Under the pieces are notes generated by a model. That model was not told the DNA's origin. It did not search any database and was given only the letters and a program-made list of their open reading frames with translations. Of a stretch of DNA of 64,000 nt, positions 55,594-63,930 are shown piece after piece. The position numbers and the translations under genes were made by a program. The stretch is taken from NCBI GenBank assembly GCA_020404105.1, contig JADBWH010000072.1:1-64000 (forward strand), written 5' to 3'. Each line of letters starts with the position of its first letter. Positions within the stretch are counted from its first letter, which is position 1. This DNA is from Pseudanabaena sp. M53BS1SP1A06MG. Its GTDB lineage: Bacteria > Cyanobacteriota > Cyanobacteriia > Pseudanabaenales > Pseudanabaenaceae.

Positions 55594-55616
55594 CAACCTT
55601 TATTATTTGAAATATT

Positions 55617-56999
55617 ATGAAACGCTTTTTGAATTGGATGCAAGTACTCATCAGTACTACCCTTGCCTGTGTAGTTGTCTTTGCCTATTCCCCTGCAGTA
55701 TTTGCCTTTTGTGGATTTTATGTATCCCAAGCTGATGCTAGTCTGTTTAATAAGGCTTCGCAGGTGGTGATTGCTCGTGATGGGAAGCGCACGGTTTTGA
55801 CGATGGCGAATGACTATCAAGGCGATGTTAAAGACTTTGCACTCGTTGTGCCAGTACCAGTATTGTTAAAAGAAAAGCAAGTTCGCATTGGAGAACAGAA
55901 AATCATCGATCGCCTTGATTCTTTTAGTGCTCCTCGCCTAGTCGAATATTATGATTCTGATCCCTGTGCAAGATATGAAGCCTATGACCGCATGAGCGTG
56001 ATACGCGGAACAAGTGCGGCGGCTCCGATGGAAGCAAAGGCAAGTCGTGATAATTATCAAGTTACGATTGAAGCGAAGTTTTCTGTTGGTGAATATGACA
56101 TTCTCATTCTCAGTGCCAAGGAATCCGACGGGTTAGAAGCTTGGTTAGTTGATAATGATTACAAAATCCCCAAAGGGGCAAAGGAATTACTTCAGCCCTA
56201 TATTCGCCAAAACATGAAGTTCTTTGTGGCAAAGGTGAATATTGCCGAATTGAACAAAACAGGTTCGCAGGTTCTCCGTCCCTTAATGATGGCATACGAA
56301 TCAAACAAGTTCATGCTACCGATTCGTCTAGGAATGTTGAATGCTAATGGTGATCAAGATTTGTTAGTTTATATTCTCTCGCCTAAGGGACAAGCTGAGG
56401 TCGCCAACTATCGCACGATTAAAGTCCCATCGGGCGACGATATTCCTGTATATGTAAAGAATGAATTTGGCGAATTCTATAAGTCCATGTTCAAGAATTC
56501 CTATAACAAAGAAGGTCGCAAAGTCGCTTTCTTGGAATATGCTTGGGATATGTCAAGCTGTGATCCTTGCTCGGCTGATCCGCTGTCACAGGAAGAACTT
56601 CGCAAAGCGGGTGTATTCTGGCTCGATTCCCCCAGTTCAAATCAGCCATCAAGTCGGCGAATTCGCCCAATATTTCCTCCTAATGGTGGTCGCGTTTTCA
56701 TTACGCGCTTACATATTCGCTATAACCGTGATAAATTCCCTGAAGACCTAGCTTTTAAGGAAACTTCCAATCAAGAATCTTTCCAAGGTCGTTATGTGTT
56801 GCGCCATCCATTTAAGGGTGAGACAAACTGTGATGCTGGTCGCGAATATCAAAAATCATTGCGTCCACGCTTTGAAAAAGAAGCCCAAACCCTCGCAAAT
56901 CTCACGGGTTGGAATATTGCCGATATTCGTCGTAAGATGAATCTTTCTGGTTTGCCTAAGCCAGTAGAGGTTCCTTTCTGGGAAAATATCTGGAAATAA
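55617..56999 (+). CDS. DUF2330 exported protein
   Basis: 460 residues with a signal peptide (MKRFLNWMQVLISTTLACVVVFAYSPAVFA, cut near AFA/FCGFYV). The body is DUF2330 (CGFYVSQADASLFNKASQVV; VVPVPVLLKEKQVRIGEQ; ILSAKESDGLEAWLVDNDY). A Cys-rich piece (SSCDPCSADPLS) lies at about 318-330. Similar proteins are widespread but of unknown role, and they are generally extracytoplasmic. Confidence 0.9.
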   Translation: MKRFLNWMQVLISTTLACVVVFAYSPAVFAFCGFYVSQADASLFNKASQVVIARDGKRTVLTMANDYQGDVKDFALVVPVPVLLKEKQVRIGEQKIIDRLDSFSAPRLVEYYDSDPCARYEAYDRMSVIRGTSAAAPMEAKASRDNYQVTIEAKFSVGEYDILILSAKESDGLEAWLVDNDYKIPKGAKELLQPYIRQNMKFFVAKVNIAELNKTGSQVLRPLMMAYESNKFMLPIRLGMLNANGDQDLLVYILSPKGQAEVANYRTIKVPSGDDIPVYVKNEFGEFYKSMFKNSYNKEGRKVAFLEYAWDMSSCDPCSADPLSQEELRKAGVFWLDSPSSNQPSSRRIRPIFPPNGGRVFITRLHIRYNRDKFPEDLAFKETSNQESFQGRYVLRHPFKGETNCDAGREYQKSLRPRFEKEAQTLANLTGWNIADIRRKMNLSGLPKPVEVPFWENIWK

Positions 57000-57004
57000 C
57001 TGCT

Positions 57005-57084
57005 GAGTCATGCAATGTAATTGTGTTGCGGGCGCAAAGCGCCCGCAACACAATTACTAAAAAAATTACTTTGCAGCACTAACC
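57005..57084 (-). repeat. Family 1 MITE-like repeat, copy D
   Basis: GAGTCATGCAATGTAATTGT, then GTTGCGGGCGCAAAGCGCCC, GCAACACAATTACT and a TTTGCAGCACTAACC end. Inverse orientation to copy B. It sits just before the next gene start and supplies the 5' part of its long frame. Confidence 0.9.
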
Positions 57085-57107
57085 CTTTTTCTATGGAGAA
57101 TCATGCG

Positions 57108-57956
57108 ATGAATGATGTAATTACTGAGCAAGAGCTACTCGATAGCCTCAAGGCATATACTAAGAGCTTTGGTGTGCCAACTTTTCCTGAAGAGGTAATG
57201 GCGATCGCTAGTTCAATTGTCACGTTTAAGCAAAAGCAACTCGGTATTCCTGAGTTATCTCCAACTCAAGTTACATCTCTAGTTCAGCAAGTAGCTAGTC
57301 AATTTGATATTAAGGCGATCGCTAATTCGATTACAGATAATGCGACGCTAACCTTGGTACAGGGAGTCAGGCAATGGCAACAAACTCTAGAACATCAGGT
57401 ACTGCAAACTCTCACGGCTTATGCTCAGAAATTTCAACCTGAGCAGATGCCTGATGTGGTTAATACAATTTTAGCGATTATTCCTTTAGTTGAGAACGCA
57501 CAACTACATCAATTGGAAATCACATCGCTAATTCAAAGAGTCTCATCACAATTTAAGTGGGAAGATGCGTTAGCGCAGGTCGTTGGCAATGATACTATGG
57601 CGATCGCTGATCAGTTAGCCAAATTATTACAATTTGGTGATATCGAGGAATTGGTAAAGCAAACTCTCATCGGTGAGCATCAATTGCTGAACCAACCCCT
57701 TGATCAAATTACTGAATCTCTAGTTAATAGCAAACTAGCTGAAATTATAGGTAATAATGCAATTCACATTGATCTGGATATGCAGCAGCTCATGGTGAAG
57801 CAGGTAACTTTTAAGTTGAATGTGATGGCATCTTCGCCTGCGGCTACTAAGAGTGAGCAGGAAATCGCTCAACAGATAGATGATGAAACCACAAGGTTTC
57901 GAGCCAGTCGTCAAGAAACTCTCAATTTTAATAATCTTTTCAATCAATCTCAATAG
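57108..57956 (+). CDS. Uncharacterised helical protein
   Basis: About 282 residues from the ATG at 57108, which has GGAGA as ribosome site. The frame open from 57021 begins inside a repeat and is not used. Almost all helical, with repeated blocks of about 90 residues (for example LLDSLKAYTKSFGVPTFPEEVMAIASSI, then LTAYAQKFQPEQMPDVVNTIL), suggesting internal duplication. No signal peptide or membrane segment. I do not recognise it. Confidence 0.7.
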   Translation: MNDVITEQELLDSLKAYTKSFGVPTFPEEVMAIASSIVTFKQKQLGIPELSPTQVTSLVQQVASQFDIKAIANSITDNATLTLVQGVRQWQQTLEHQVLQTLTAYAQKFQPEQMPDVVNTILAIIPLVENAQLHQLEITSLIQRVSSQFKWEDALAQVVGNDTMAIADQLAKLLQFGDIEELVKQTLIGEHQLLNQPLDQITESLVNSKLAEIIGNNAIHIDLDMQQLMVKQVTFKLNVMASSPAATKSEQEIAQQIDDETTRFRASRQETLNFNNLFNQSQ

Positions 57957-57975
57957 GACTAAGAGCAAACACGCA

Positions 57976-58133
57976 TTACCTATCAGTCAATTTCGACAAC
58001 GCATCTCTAAAGTTATCATCTTCTAATTCTGTGATTTCATACTGAGGTTCAGAAGGGAAGAAATTACCGAGTGCTTTTTGCAATGCGGGGTCTATGGTCA
58101 TCACTGGCATAAATTGTTCACCGATCGCTACTC
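57976..58133 (-). pseudogene. Unknown C-terminal fragment
   Basis: Minus-strand frame VAIGEQFMPVMTIDPALQKA, LGNFFPSEPQYEITELEDDN, FRDALSKLTDR, then a stop. It directly follows the McrB fragment in another frame. It looks like the end of a protein. I cannot name the family. Confidence 0.4.
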
Positions 58134-58283
58134 TCAGATGAGGAGGGTAATGCGTTTGTTGAGTTGGATGAGCAGTTGGTCTAGTTTGATGCCTTCGATA
58201 ACTTTGTCTTTGAGCAATTCTGGATCGGGTTTGAGTTCGATAAAGGTGAACCTGCGGCGGAGGGCGATGTCTAGGGAGGGCAT
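58134..58283 (-). pseudogene. McrB-like AAA ATPase fragment
   Basis: Minus-strand frame PSLDIALRRRFTFIELKPDP, ELLKDKVIEGIKLDQLLIQL, NKRITLLI, then a stop. It matches the sensor-2/arginine region of McrB-type restriction ATPases (IDxALRRRFxFxExxPD followed by a helix and NxRI). Only about 48 codons remain of a roughly 500-700 residue protein, so it is a relic of a lost restriction system. Confidence 0.7.
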
Positions 58284-58527
58284 CTCACTTTAGCGCCGAG
58301 TAATTATACTTAGTATTGAAAAATCCTAAAATCGTTGTTTTGGGTGTTTAAATATATGACTAATTAATGAGATTTGCAGTATTTTCGTTGCTGCCTAAGC
58401 CTGAAACGTTGAATTTTAGTTATAAATATTTATACTTAGCGACTAATTGAGATACTCCCCTTTGAAGGCTTTGCAAAATAATGCTTTCAATGGAACGCGC
58501 TGTAGTCTTTAAGGATTAACCCGCAAA

Positions 58528-60219
58528 TTGTGTAGTATAGCAATACTGCACTCTATTGCCGAATCCTTGAATCAATCATACTTCCAGTCCGAACATTTGC
58601 TCTTTGAACCAGCTACACCCGATCGCAATGCAATTAATCTTGTTTTTGCTTTTCCTAGTACCTACAGTGTGGGAATTACAAGCTTAGGCTATCAAGGGGT
58701 TTGGGCAAATTTAGCCACGCGATCGCAGGTTAATGTGAGGCGTTGGTTTACGGATGCCCATGAGGACTTACCGCGACAGATGGAGATTTTGGGCTTCTCC
58801 TTTTCATGGGAATTGGATTATGTCAATATTCTTGCAGCCTTACAGAAGTTTGACATTCCCATTGATACTAGCGATCGCACCGACAAGCATCCACTAGTAT
58901 TTGGTGGAGGACCAGTGCTAACTGCCAATCCTGAACCATTCGCTGCTTGGTTTGATGTTATTTTGCTGGGTGATGGTGAAGACTTAATTGGCAACTTCCT
59001 GAATGCTTATCAAGAAGTCCGTCATGCTAGTCGAGAAGTAAAACTGCGTCATTTAGTGAAACTAGAAGGCGTTTATGTACCGCAACTCTATGAAGTATCC
59101 TATGAATCCGAGGATGGGGCGATCACTTCAATTCAACCCATAGATTCTGATATTCCCGCTATCATCCATAAGCAAACCTATAAAGGAAATACTCTTTCAG
59201 CTTCTACGGTCGTTACTGAAAAAGCAGTTTGGGAGAGTATTTTCATGGTGGAAGTGGTGCGGAGTTGTCCAGAAATGTGTCGCTTCTGTTTGGCTAGTTA
59301 TCTCACGCTACCTTTTCGGACTGCAAATTTGGAAACCAGCTTAATTCCTGCGATCGCTAAGGGCTTAACTGTCACCAAGCGCTTAGGTCTGCTTGGGGCA
59401 TCGATTACTCAACATCCTGAGTTTGAAACTTTATTGGATTATCTTGCTCATCCGCAATTTGATGATGTGCGGCTCAGTCTTGCCTCGGTTCGTACTAATA
59501 CCCTCACAGAAAAATTAGCACGAATTCTCTCTAGCCGTGATAGCCGCTCCGCGACAATTGCGATCGAGAGTGGTTCTGAACGCTTGCGGGAAATCATCAA
59601 TAAGAAGTTACATAACGATGAAATCAAACAAGCTGCAATTAATGCTCAGGCTGGAGGATTGAAGTCGCTGAAGCTTTACGGTATGGCAGGTATGCCGATG
59701 GAAAATGATGGTGATATTGAGCAGACGATTGAGATGTTGCTCTCTCTGCGTAAAATTGCTCCAAAGCTCAAAATCACCTTTGGCTGTAGTACTTTTGTGC
59801 CCAAGTCCCATACGCCTTGGCAATGGCAGGGGGTCAGCACTACTGCCGAGAAGAAGATGCAGCATTTCCGCAAGAAGCTTGTACCGAAAGGGGTTGAATT
59901 TCGTCCTGAAAGTTATAAAGATTCCATTATGCAAGCGATGATTTCAAGAGGCGATCGCCGTCTGACTAAGTTATTACGTTTGGCTTGCAGCTATAGTAAT
60001 GGGGATGTCCCGAGTGATGGTTCTTATAAACGCGCTTTTAAGGAACTCCGTGGGCAGTTGCCACCGTTATCTTGGTATGTTCATGAGAATTGGGATATTC
60101 ATCAGGTTCTGCCTTGGCAACATTTACGGAGTGCTTTGCCATTAGAGACTTTGATTAAACATCGTGAAATATCTTTTAAGGCTCTTGTGGATAAAAATTG
60201 TCCCACCAAGGTTATCTAG
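58528..60219 (+). CDS. B12-binding-domain radical SAM protein
   Basis: 563 residues. An N-terminal domain with FAFPSTYSVGITSLGYQGVW and LVFGGGPVLTANPEPFAAWFD resembles the B12-binding-domain part found in this family. The radical SAM core has the cluster motif CPEMCRFCLASY (CxxxCxxC, about 252-259), then SLASVRTNTLTEKLARIL and IAIESGSERLREIINK. A C-terminal domain ends about residue 560. The reaction is unknown. The frame starts with a TTG at 58528, and the real start is uncertain. Confidence 0.88.
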   Translation: MCSIAILHSIAESLNQSYFQSEHLLFEPATPDRNAINLVFAFPSTYSVGITSLGYQGVWANLATRSQVNVRRWFTDAHEDLPRQMEILGFSFSWELDYVNILAALQKFDIPIDTSDRTDKHPLVFGGGPVLTANPEPFAAWFDVILLGDGEDLIGNFLNAYQEVRHASREVKLRHLVKLEGVYVPQLYEVSYESEDGAITSIQPIDSDIPAIIHKQTYKGNTLSASTVVTEKAVWESIFMVEVVRSCPEMCRFCLASYLTLPFRTANLETSLIPAIAKGLTVTKRLGLLGASITQHPEFETLLDYLAHPQFDDVRLSLASVRTNTLTEKLARILSSRDSRSATIAIESGSERLREIINKKLHNDEIKQAAINAQAGGLKSLKLYGMAGMPMENDGDIEQTIEMLLSLRKIAPKLKITFGCSTFVPKSHTPWQWQGVSTTAEKKMQHFRKKLVPKGVEFRPESYKDSIMQAMISRGDRRLTKLLRLACSYSNGDVPSDGSYKRAFKELRGQLPPLSWYVHENWDIHQVLPWQHLRSALPLETLIKHREISFKALVDKNCPTKVI

Positions 60220-60262
60220 CTGCGACTTCGCTCAGCCAAAGTTAGCTGAGCAAAGTCGCAGG
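60219..60262 (+). terminator. Terminator-like hairpin after the radical SAM gene
   Basis: CTGCGACTTCGCTCAGC and GCTGAGCAAAGTCGCAG arms with one mismatch. Ends without a good T-tract. Confidence 0.6.
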
Positions 60263-60317
60263 TACTTTAATTAATCGCAAGGTCTCTAAGGAATGTAAGG
60301 AATGTATGTAAAAGCCA

Positions 60318-60422
60318 TTGGATCGCATTACGTTCAATCCGCAGATTATGGGCGGTAGGGATTGTATTCGGGGAATGCGAATTACGGTTTCTTTGGTATT
60401 GGTAGTCCTAAACAAGTGGTAG
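60318..60422 (+). pseudogene. DUF433 (VapB-type antitoxin) remnant
   Basis: Frame DRITFNPQIMGGRDCIRGMR, ITVSLVLVVLNKW, then a stop. It is the N-terminal half of a DUF433 protein (pattern RITxNPxxMGGKPCIRGxRITV). It is truncated, lacks an ATG start, and no partner toxin is seen. Confidence 0.75.
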
Positions 60423-60431
60423 TCGTGCAAA

Positions 60432-60854
60432 TCATTTACGATTGAAAACCTCTAAGGTTTGGCGGCAGAACTCACGCAGATTTTCAGCTCCATCATCCTT
60501 CGGCAAAGTATCCCCAAAAAATTTCCAATTCTCCACCGTTGAGAATCGCCAACGTTCGCCCTTGTAATCATGCCCACTTGCCTCAATACCGATCGCTCGC
60601 AGATCTCCTTCCACAGGGTCTTCATATAGGCGGATTTGAAAGAGAATGCTCCTTACTCTGAGCCGCCAACTTACCCCAGGGAAATGAAACCCCAAATCAA
60701 TCGAATCAGGATCAAGCAATCTGCGAGTATCTGAATTGTTAATCCAAGGTTTGAGATCAGAACGAGCCGCAGGATAAATGGTTTTAAACAAATTAACAAC
60801 CGTAGCGATTTTAGTTGCGATGTCAACATTTCTAGCTTGTTCGGCAGCATTCAT
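60432..60854 (-). CDS. Conserved protein of unknown function
   Basis: 140 residues from the ATG at 60854, supported by a GAGGAGT ribosome site. The frame is open to 60884. Features: TKIATVVNLFKTIYPAARSD, LLDPDSIDLGFHFPG, WRLRVRSILFQIRLYEDP, GDLRAIGIEASGHDYKGERW and FCRQTLEVFNRK. Soluble, mixed alpha/beta. The family occurs in cyanobacteria, and function is unknown. Confidence 0.75.
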   Translation of the reverse strand: MNAAEQARNVDIATKIATVVNLFKTIYPAARSDLKPWINNSDTRRLLDPDSIDLGFHFPGVSWRLRVRSILFQIRLYEDPVEGDLRAIGIEASGHDYKGERWRFSTVENWKFFGDTLPKDDGAENLREFCRQTLEVFNRK

Positions 60855-60884
60855 GGGCAGACTCCTCACATACCTACAAAACAA

Positions 60885-61154
60885 AGCCTTATCAGCCTTT
60901 GGTAGCTGATTCTAGCATTTGCATACCATAAATCGACTCATCCCGCGATCGCTGTAGCGATTGTTATCATTCCCCATATTTGAAAGCATGTTTGAGTGTA
61001 TGGTTTCGCTACACATTCAAATGTTTATACTTGTAGCGTTTTTCAAGCAAGCTGGGTAGTGCTGCAAAGTAATTTTTTTAGTAATTGAGTTGCAGGCACG
61101 AAGCGCCTACAACTCAATTACATTGCATGACTACCTTAATTCGTAGCTATTTCC
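60885..61154. other. Intergenic region with a hairpin and family 1 repeat
   Basis: At about 60990-61022 a small palindrome (TTGAGTGTATGG / CTACACATTCAA) precedes family 1 copy E (61055-61135). No gene. Confidence 0.6.
61055..61135 (+). repeat. Family 1 MITE-like repeat, copy E
   Basis: 81 bp. Start GGTAGTGCTGCAAAGTAATT; end read inward GGTAGTCATGCAATGTAATT; the two ends match at 17 of 20 positions. The central palindrome is TTGAGTTGCAGGCAC and the near-complement. Confidence 0.95.
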
Positions 61155-62066
61155 CTAGCGTTTAACCATTAATAAATCAGGAGTATCAGCAAACCTAGTT
61201 AATATATGGGGATCTAAGCTAAGACGGTCAAGTAACTTCGCAAATTCCTTACAACATTCCATCGAACTTTGCAAAATTTGCTCTTGGGCAAACTTGATAA
61301 TAATCCAGCCAGAATCCACTAAAAACCTCTCAGCTAGATCATCGCGCATGATAATAGCCGCATTATCTGAGGGGATGCTAATTTCGATCGCAATGTGTAA
61401 ATTTAGCGTATGGTCAACATATACCAATGCAGGCGACCAGTCATAATTAATACTGGGAATAAATAACTTTACGCATTGATAGAGGGTTCCCGTTACATAT
61501 TGCTGAAGGGTAATCCCAAAATAGTAAACAACGCCCTCAATCGCTTGCTCATCTGTTGGTTGATTTTTGCCAAAGGGATTAGCACAGTCCCTAATAGCGA
61601 TCGCTTCCCCACTTGTCAATACTTTCGCAAAAAAGTCATGATATTGTTGATGGCGAAACTCCATTATTCGCTCTGGAGCATGGGCGAGCGCTAACTCTCG
61701 CTGATACTTAATTTCTTGATGGGAATAAGCTTCAAACTTAGCTAAGTAATGTTGAAGGGTATCCTGATGTTTTTTATAGCGCTTTTTATAAGTCTGAAAC
61801 TGATACCGAACCCGCAGGAAAATCACCACTATCCCCACAATCAGCAAGACCAGCCCAAATATCTTGTTCACCTGAGTCAAGATCGCCACTACTACCACTA
61901 AGCCAATAGTCAAACCCAACGCCTCTTGAATATGAATGGGTTTCGGTTGACGAAAAGAAGGCACACTAGGAATATCAATATTAAACTCAGGAGCTGGAGG
62001 CTTAGACTGAGCAATGCGCTGCACTTCTGGTGGAATTAGGATAATGGGAAACTGGCGCATCATCAA
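61155..62066 (-). CDS. Membrane-anchored protein with nuclease-like C-terminal domain
   Basis: 303 residues. Two neighbouring membrane segments (about 48-65 and 68-84; LTIGLVVVVAILTQVNKIFGLVLLIVGIVVIFL) are followed by a helical, basic region (about 85-150) and a C-terminal domain. That domain reads YDWSPALVYVDHTLNLHIAIEISIP and AERFLVDSGWIIIKFAQEQIL, and resembles the DUF559/PD-(D/E)XK-type nuclease fold of a cyanobacterial family. There, an Asp in YPDFAYID and the motif (I/L)xIEID carry the metal; here the second acid is kept as IEI, and the first as YDWSP. Function unknown, and activity is uncertain. Confidence 0.75.
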   Translation of the reverse strand: MMMRQFPIILIPPEVQRIAQSKPPAPEFNIDIPSVPSFRQPKPIHIQEALGLTIGLVVVVAILTQVNKIFGLVLLIVGIVVIFLRVRYQFQTYKKRYKKHQDTLQHYLAKFEAYSHQEIKYQRELALAHAPERIMEFRHQQYHDFFAKVLTSGEAIAIRDCANPFGKNQPTDEQAIEGVVYYFGITLQQYVTGTLYQCVKLFIPSINYDWSPALVYVDHTLNLHIAIEISIPSDNAAIIMRDDLAERFLVDSGWIIIKFAQEQILQSSMECCKEFAKLLDRLSLDPHILTRFADTPDLLMVKR

Positions 62067-62129
62067 TGGGGACTGAATGGTCGATTAGATGTGATTTTTA
62101 CAGTGCTTTAAAGATTTGGCAAGTTTCTA

Positions 62130-62161
62130 AACAAAAGGGGGATGTAGCCCCCCTTTTGTTG
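62130..62161 (-). terminator. Terminator after glgA
   Basis: ACAAAAGGGGG / CCCCCTTTTGT stem around ATGTAG, just beyond the glgA stop. On the minus strand it ends in T-rich sequence. Confidence 0.75.
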
Positions 62162-62169
62162 ATCAGCGT

Positions 62170-63546
62170 TTAAACGTTGTATAGCCCAGGAATGGAACGA
62201 TACAACTGGATGTATTTTTCGGCTGAAGTTTCCCAACTGAAGTTACAACTCATGCCGCGTTTTTGTAGCAAGCGCCAAGCATCGCTATAACGATAGCTTT
62301 CCCATGCACGTACCATACAGGTATACATATCAAGTGGCTCATACCGATCAAAACTAAAACCAGTACCAGTCTGATTGACTGGATCATGGAAGGAAACAGT
62401 GTCCACTAGCCCACCTGTACGCCGCACAATTGGCACAGAACCGTAACGTAAAGCAATCAGTTGACTAATGCCACAGGGTTCAAAGCGACTCGGCATCAAG
62501 AAAGCGTCCGACCCTGCGTATACTCGATGAGATAGCGCAGAATTAAATAAAATTTGCGCCGACATACGTCCAGGGTAATGAGCAGCTATTTGCCAGAGTT
62601 GTGATTCGTAATAACGCTCACCTGTACCTAAAACCACAAATTGGGCATCGGTATAAGCCATGTAACGCTCTAGGATTTGCAGTAATAGGTCAATACCTTT
62701 CTGCTCCACTAAGCGACCAACCATGCCAATTAAGAAAGTACTAGGATTAACGGCTAGTCCTAATTCTTTTTGCAAGGCGATTTTATTGGTGATGCGGTCT
62801 TCAATGGTATCTACAGAATAGTTTTGAACTATGGAAGGATCGGTCGCGGGATTTTCGACCTCCGTATCCACGCCATTCAAAATACCCCAAGGTCTGAGAA
62901 AAGAAAGTATTCCTTCTAATCCTTCGCCATAGCCTGACGTACAAATTTGCTGGGCATAGGTCGGGGAAACAGTATTAACGCGATCAGCATATTTAATTCC
63001 TGCTGCCATAGTGTTATGAGCATCCATGTACCAAGGAGTCCATGTAATCCGATCTAGATACCAACGCCAAGGACCTTGATAAGCCAAGTTATGAATTGTG
63101 AATACAGTGCCAATGTCTGAGATTTGGTGCATCCATACGGGGATCATACCTGTGTGCCAATCATGGCAGTGAATGAGGTTAGGTTTCCAATAGTTCCAAG
63201 CAAATTCAGCAACGGCATTAGCAAACATGGTGAATCGCCAATCTTCATCTTCACCACCATAAATGCGGGCAGGAATAAAGGAGCCATGCCCCAATAAGTA
63301 CAGGGGGACATCTGTCCCAGGCAAAACTGTCTGAAAAACATCAAATTCCTGAAACATGGCATAGCCTTTCCAGATCCATTCAGGATTCGACTTGAGCTTG
63401 TCTGGAACTACGCCGTAGTAAGGCATGATAATTCGCACATCATGCCCCATCTTTCTGAGAATGGGGGGTAGTGCGCCCACTACGTCTGCCATGCCACCAA
63501 CTTTTGCAAGAGGAGCAACTTCAGCCGCCGCAAATAAAATTTTCAT
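62170..63546 (-). CDS. glgA: Glycogen synthase, ADP-glucose type
   Basis: GlgA extends glycogen chains from ADP-glucose. 458 residues with the GT5 start ([30 protein letters not shown]), where KVGG binds the sugar nucleotide. The glucan-binding HCHDWHTG motif and the C-terminal [25 protein letters not shown] motif are both present. With glgB in this window it forms the glycogen pathway, though the two are 20 kb apart. The upstream region carries three diverged tandem repeats. Confidence 0.97.
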   Translation of the reverse strand: MKILFAAAEVAPLAKVGGMADVVGALPPILRKMGHDVRIIMPYYGVVPDKLKSNPEWIWKGYAMFQEFDVFQTVLPGTDVPLYLLGHGSFIPARIYGGEDEDWRFTMFANAVAEFAWNYWKPNLIHCHDWHTGMIPVWMHQISDIGTVFTIHNLAYQGPWRWYLDRITWTPWYMDAHNTMAAGIKYADRVNTVSPTYAQQICTSGYGEGLEGILSFLRPWGILNGVDTEVENPATDPSIVQNYSVDTIEDRITNKIALQKELGLAVNPSTFLIGMVGRLVEQKGIDLLLQILERYMAYTDAQFVVLGTGERYYESQLWQIAAHYPGRMSAQILFNSALSHRVYAGSDAFLMPSRFEPCGISQLIALRYGSVPIVRRTGGLVDTVSFHDPVNQTGTGFSFDRYEPLDMYTCMVRAWESYRYSDAWRLLQKRGMSCNFSWETSAEKYIQLYRSIPGLYNV

Positions 63547-63590
63547 TCGTTGATCATTACTCGTATTTCAGGCTATCTAAATTATTTTCA

Positions 63591-63790
63591 GGCATAGCGC
63601 GATCGCTACAGCAGTAATTTTTTGATAAGTGCCTAATAAAAAAGGGAACCCGTTTTGAGGTTTTACTTTTTTATTAGGCATAGCGCGATCGCTATCAGTA
63701 ATTTTTACAAGTGTCTCTTGATGCGGGAAGAAACACCGCCTTGCAATTTTTTGAGGAGGCATAGCTTGATCGATAAAGTAGTGATTTTGA
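63591..63790. repeat. Diverged tandem repeat, about 81-86 bp period
   Basis: Units start GGCATAGCGCGATCGCTA at 63591 and 63677, with GGCATAGCTTGATCGATA at 63758. Each continues with CAGTAATTTTT or a related sequence. Between them the sequence differs. Confidence 0.75.
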
Positions 63791-63885
63791 TATAGCGTTT
63801 TTTAAGCAATCGAGGCAGATAGGTTTGTTTCCCCGCCAAAGGCGGGGAGACAAGCCTGTACTTCACCAGATTGGTAAACGTTATA
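63791..63885 (-). repeat. Family 3 MITE-like repeat, full copy
   Basis: 95 bp. Ends TATAGCGTTT / AAACGTTATA, inner palindrome AGGTTTGTTTCCCCGCC / GGCGGGGAGACAAGCCT. The right half matches 12506-12552 in the other orientation. Confidence 0.85.
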
Positions 63886-63896
63886 AGTGGCTTAAT

Positions 63897-63930
63897 AAAA
63901 AATAAAACCTGCTTTGCAGGTTTTATTTTT
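63897..63930 (-). terminator. Terminator of the partial gene
   Basis: AAAACCTGC / GCAGGTTTT stem flanked by T-tract on the minus strand. Confidence 0.85.

Larger units (their letters stand above)
57957..58527. other. Region with two decayed gene fragments
   Basis: Holds an unknown C-terminal fragment (57976-58133) and an McrB-like fragment (58134-58283), both on the minus strand. From 58300 to 58527 there is only the leader of the radical SAM gene. Confidence 0.6.
63547..63929. other. glgA upstream region with tandem repeats, family 3 repeat and a terminator
   Basis: No intact gene. It holds three diverged units beginning GGCATAGC (at 63591, 63677 and 63758), a family 3 repeat (63791-63885) and a terminator (63897-63930). 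Confidence 0.7.

Noticed and set aside
57021-57107. 5' extension of the helical protein gene
   Set aside because: Those codons come from a family 1 repeat. The ATG at 57108 has a ribosome site.
60242-60430. 62-residue minus-strand frame
   Set aside because: It is antisense to the DUF433 remnant and has no protein-like pattern.
63577-63762. 61-residue minus-strand frame upstream of glgA
   Set aside because: It lies within the tandem repeats, with no recognisable protein features.
63591-63885. CRISPR array
   Set aside because: The repeats are only three, diverged, spaced 81-86 bases apart with no constant spacers, and include HIP1 octamers.
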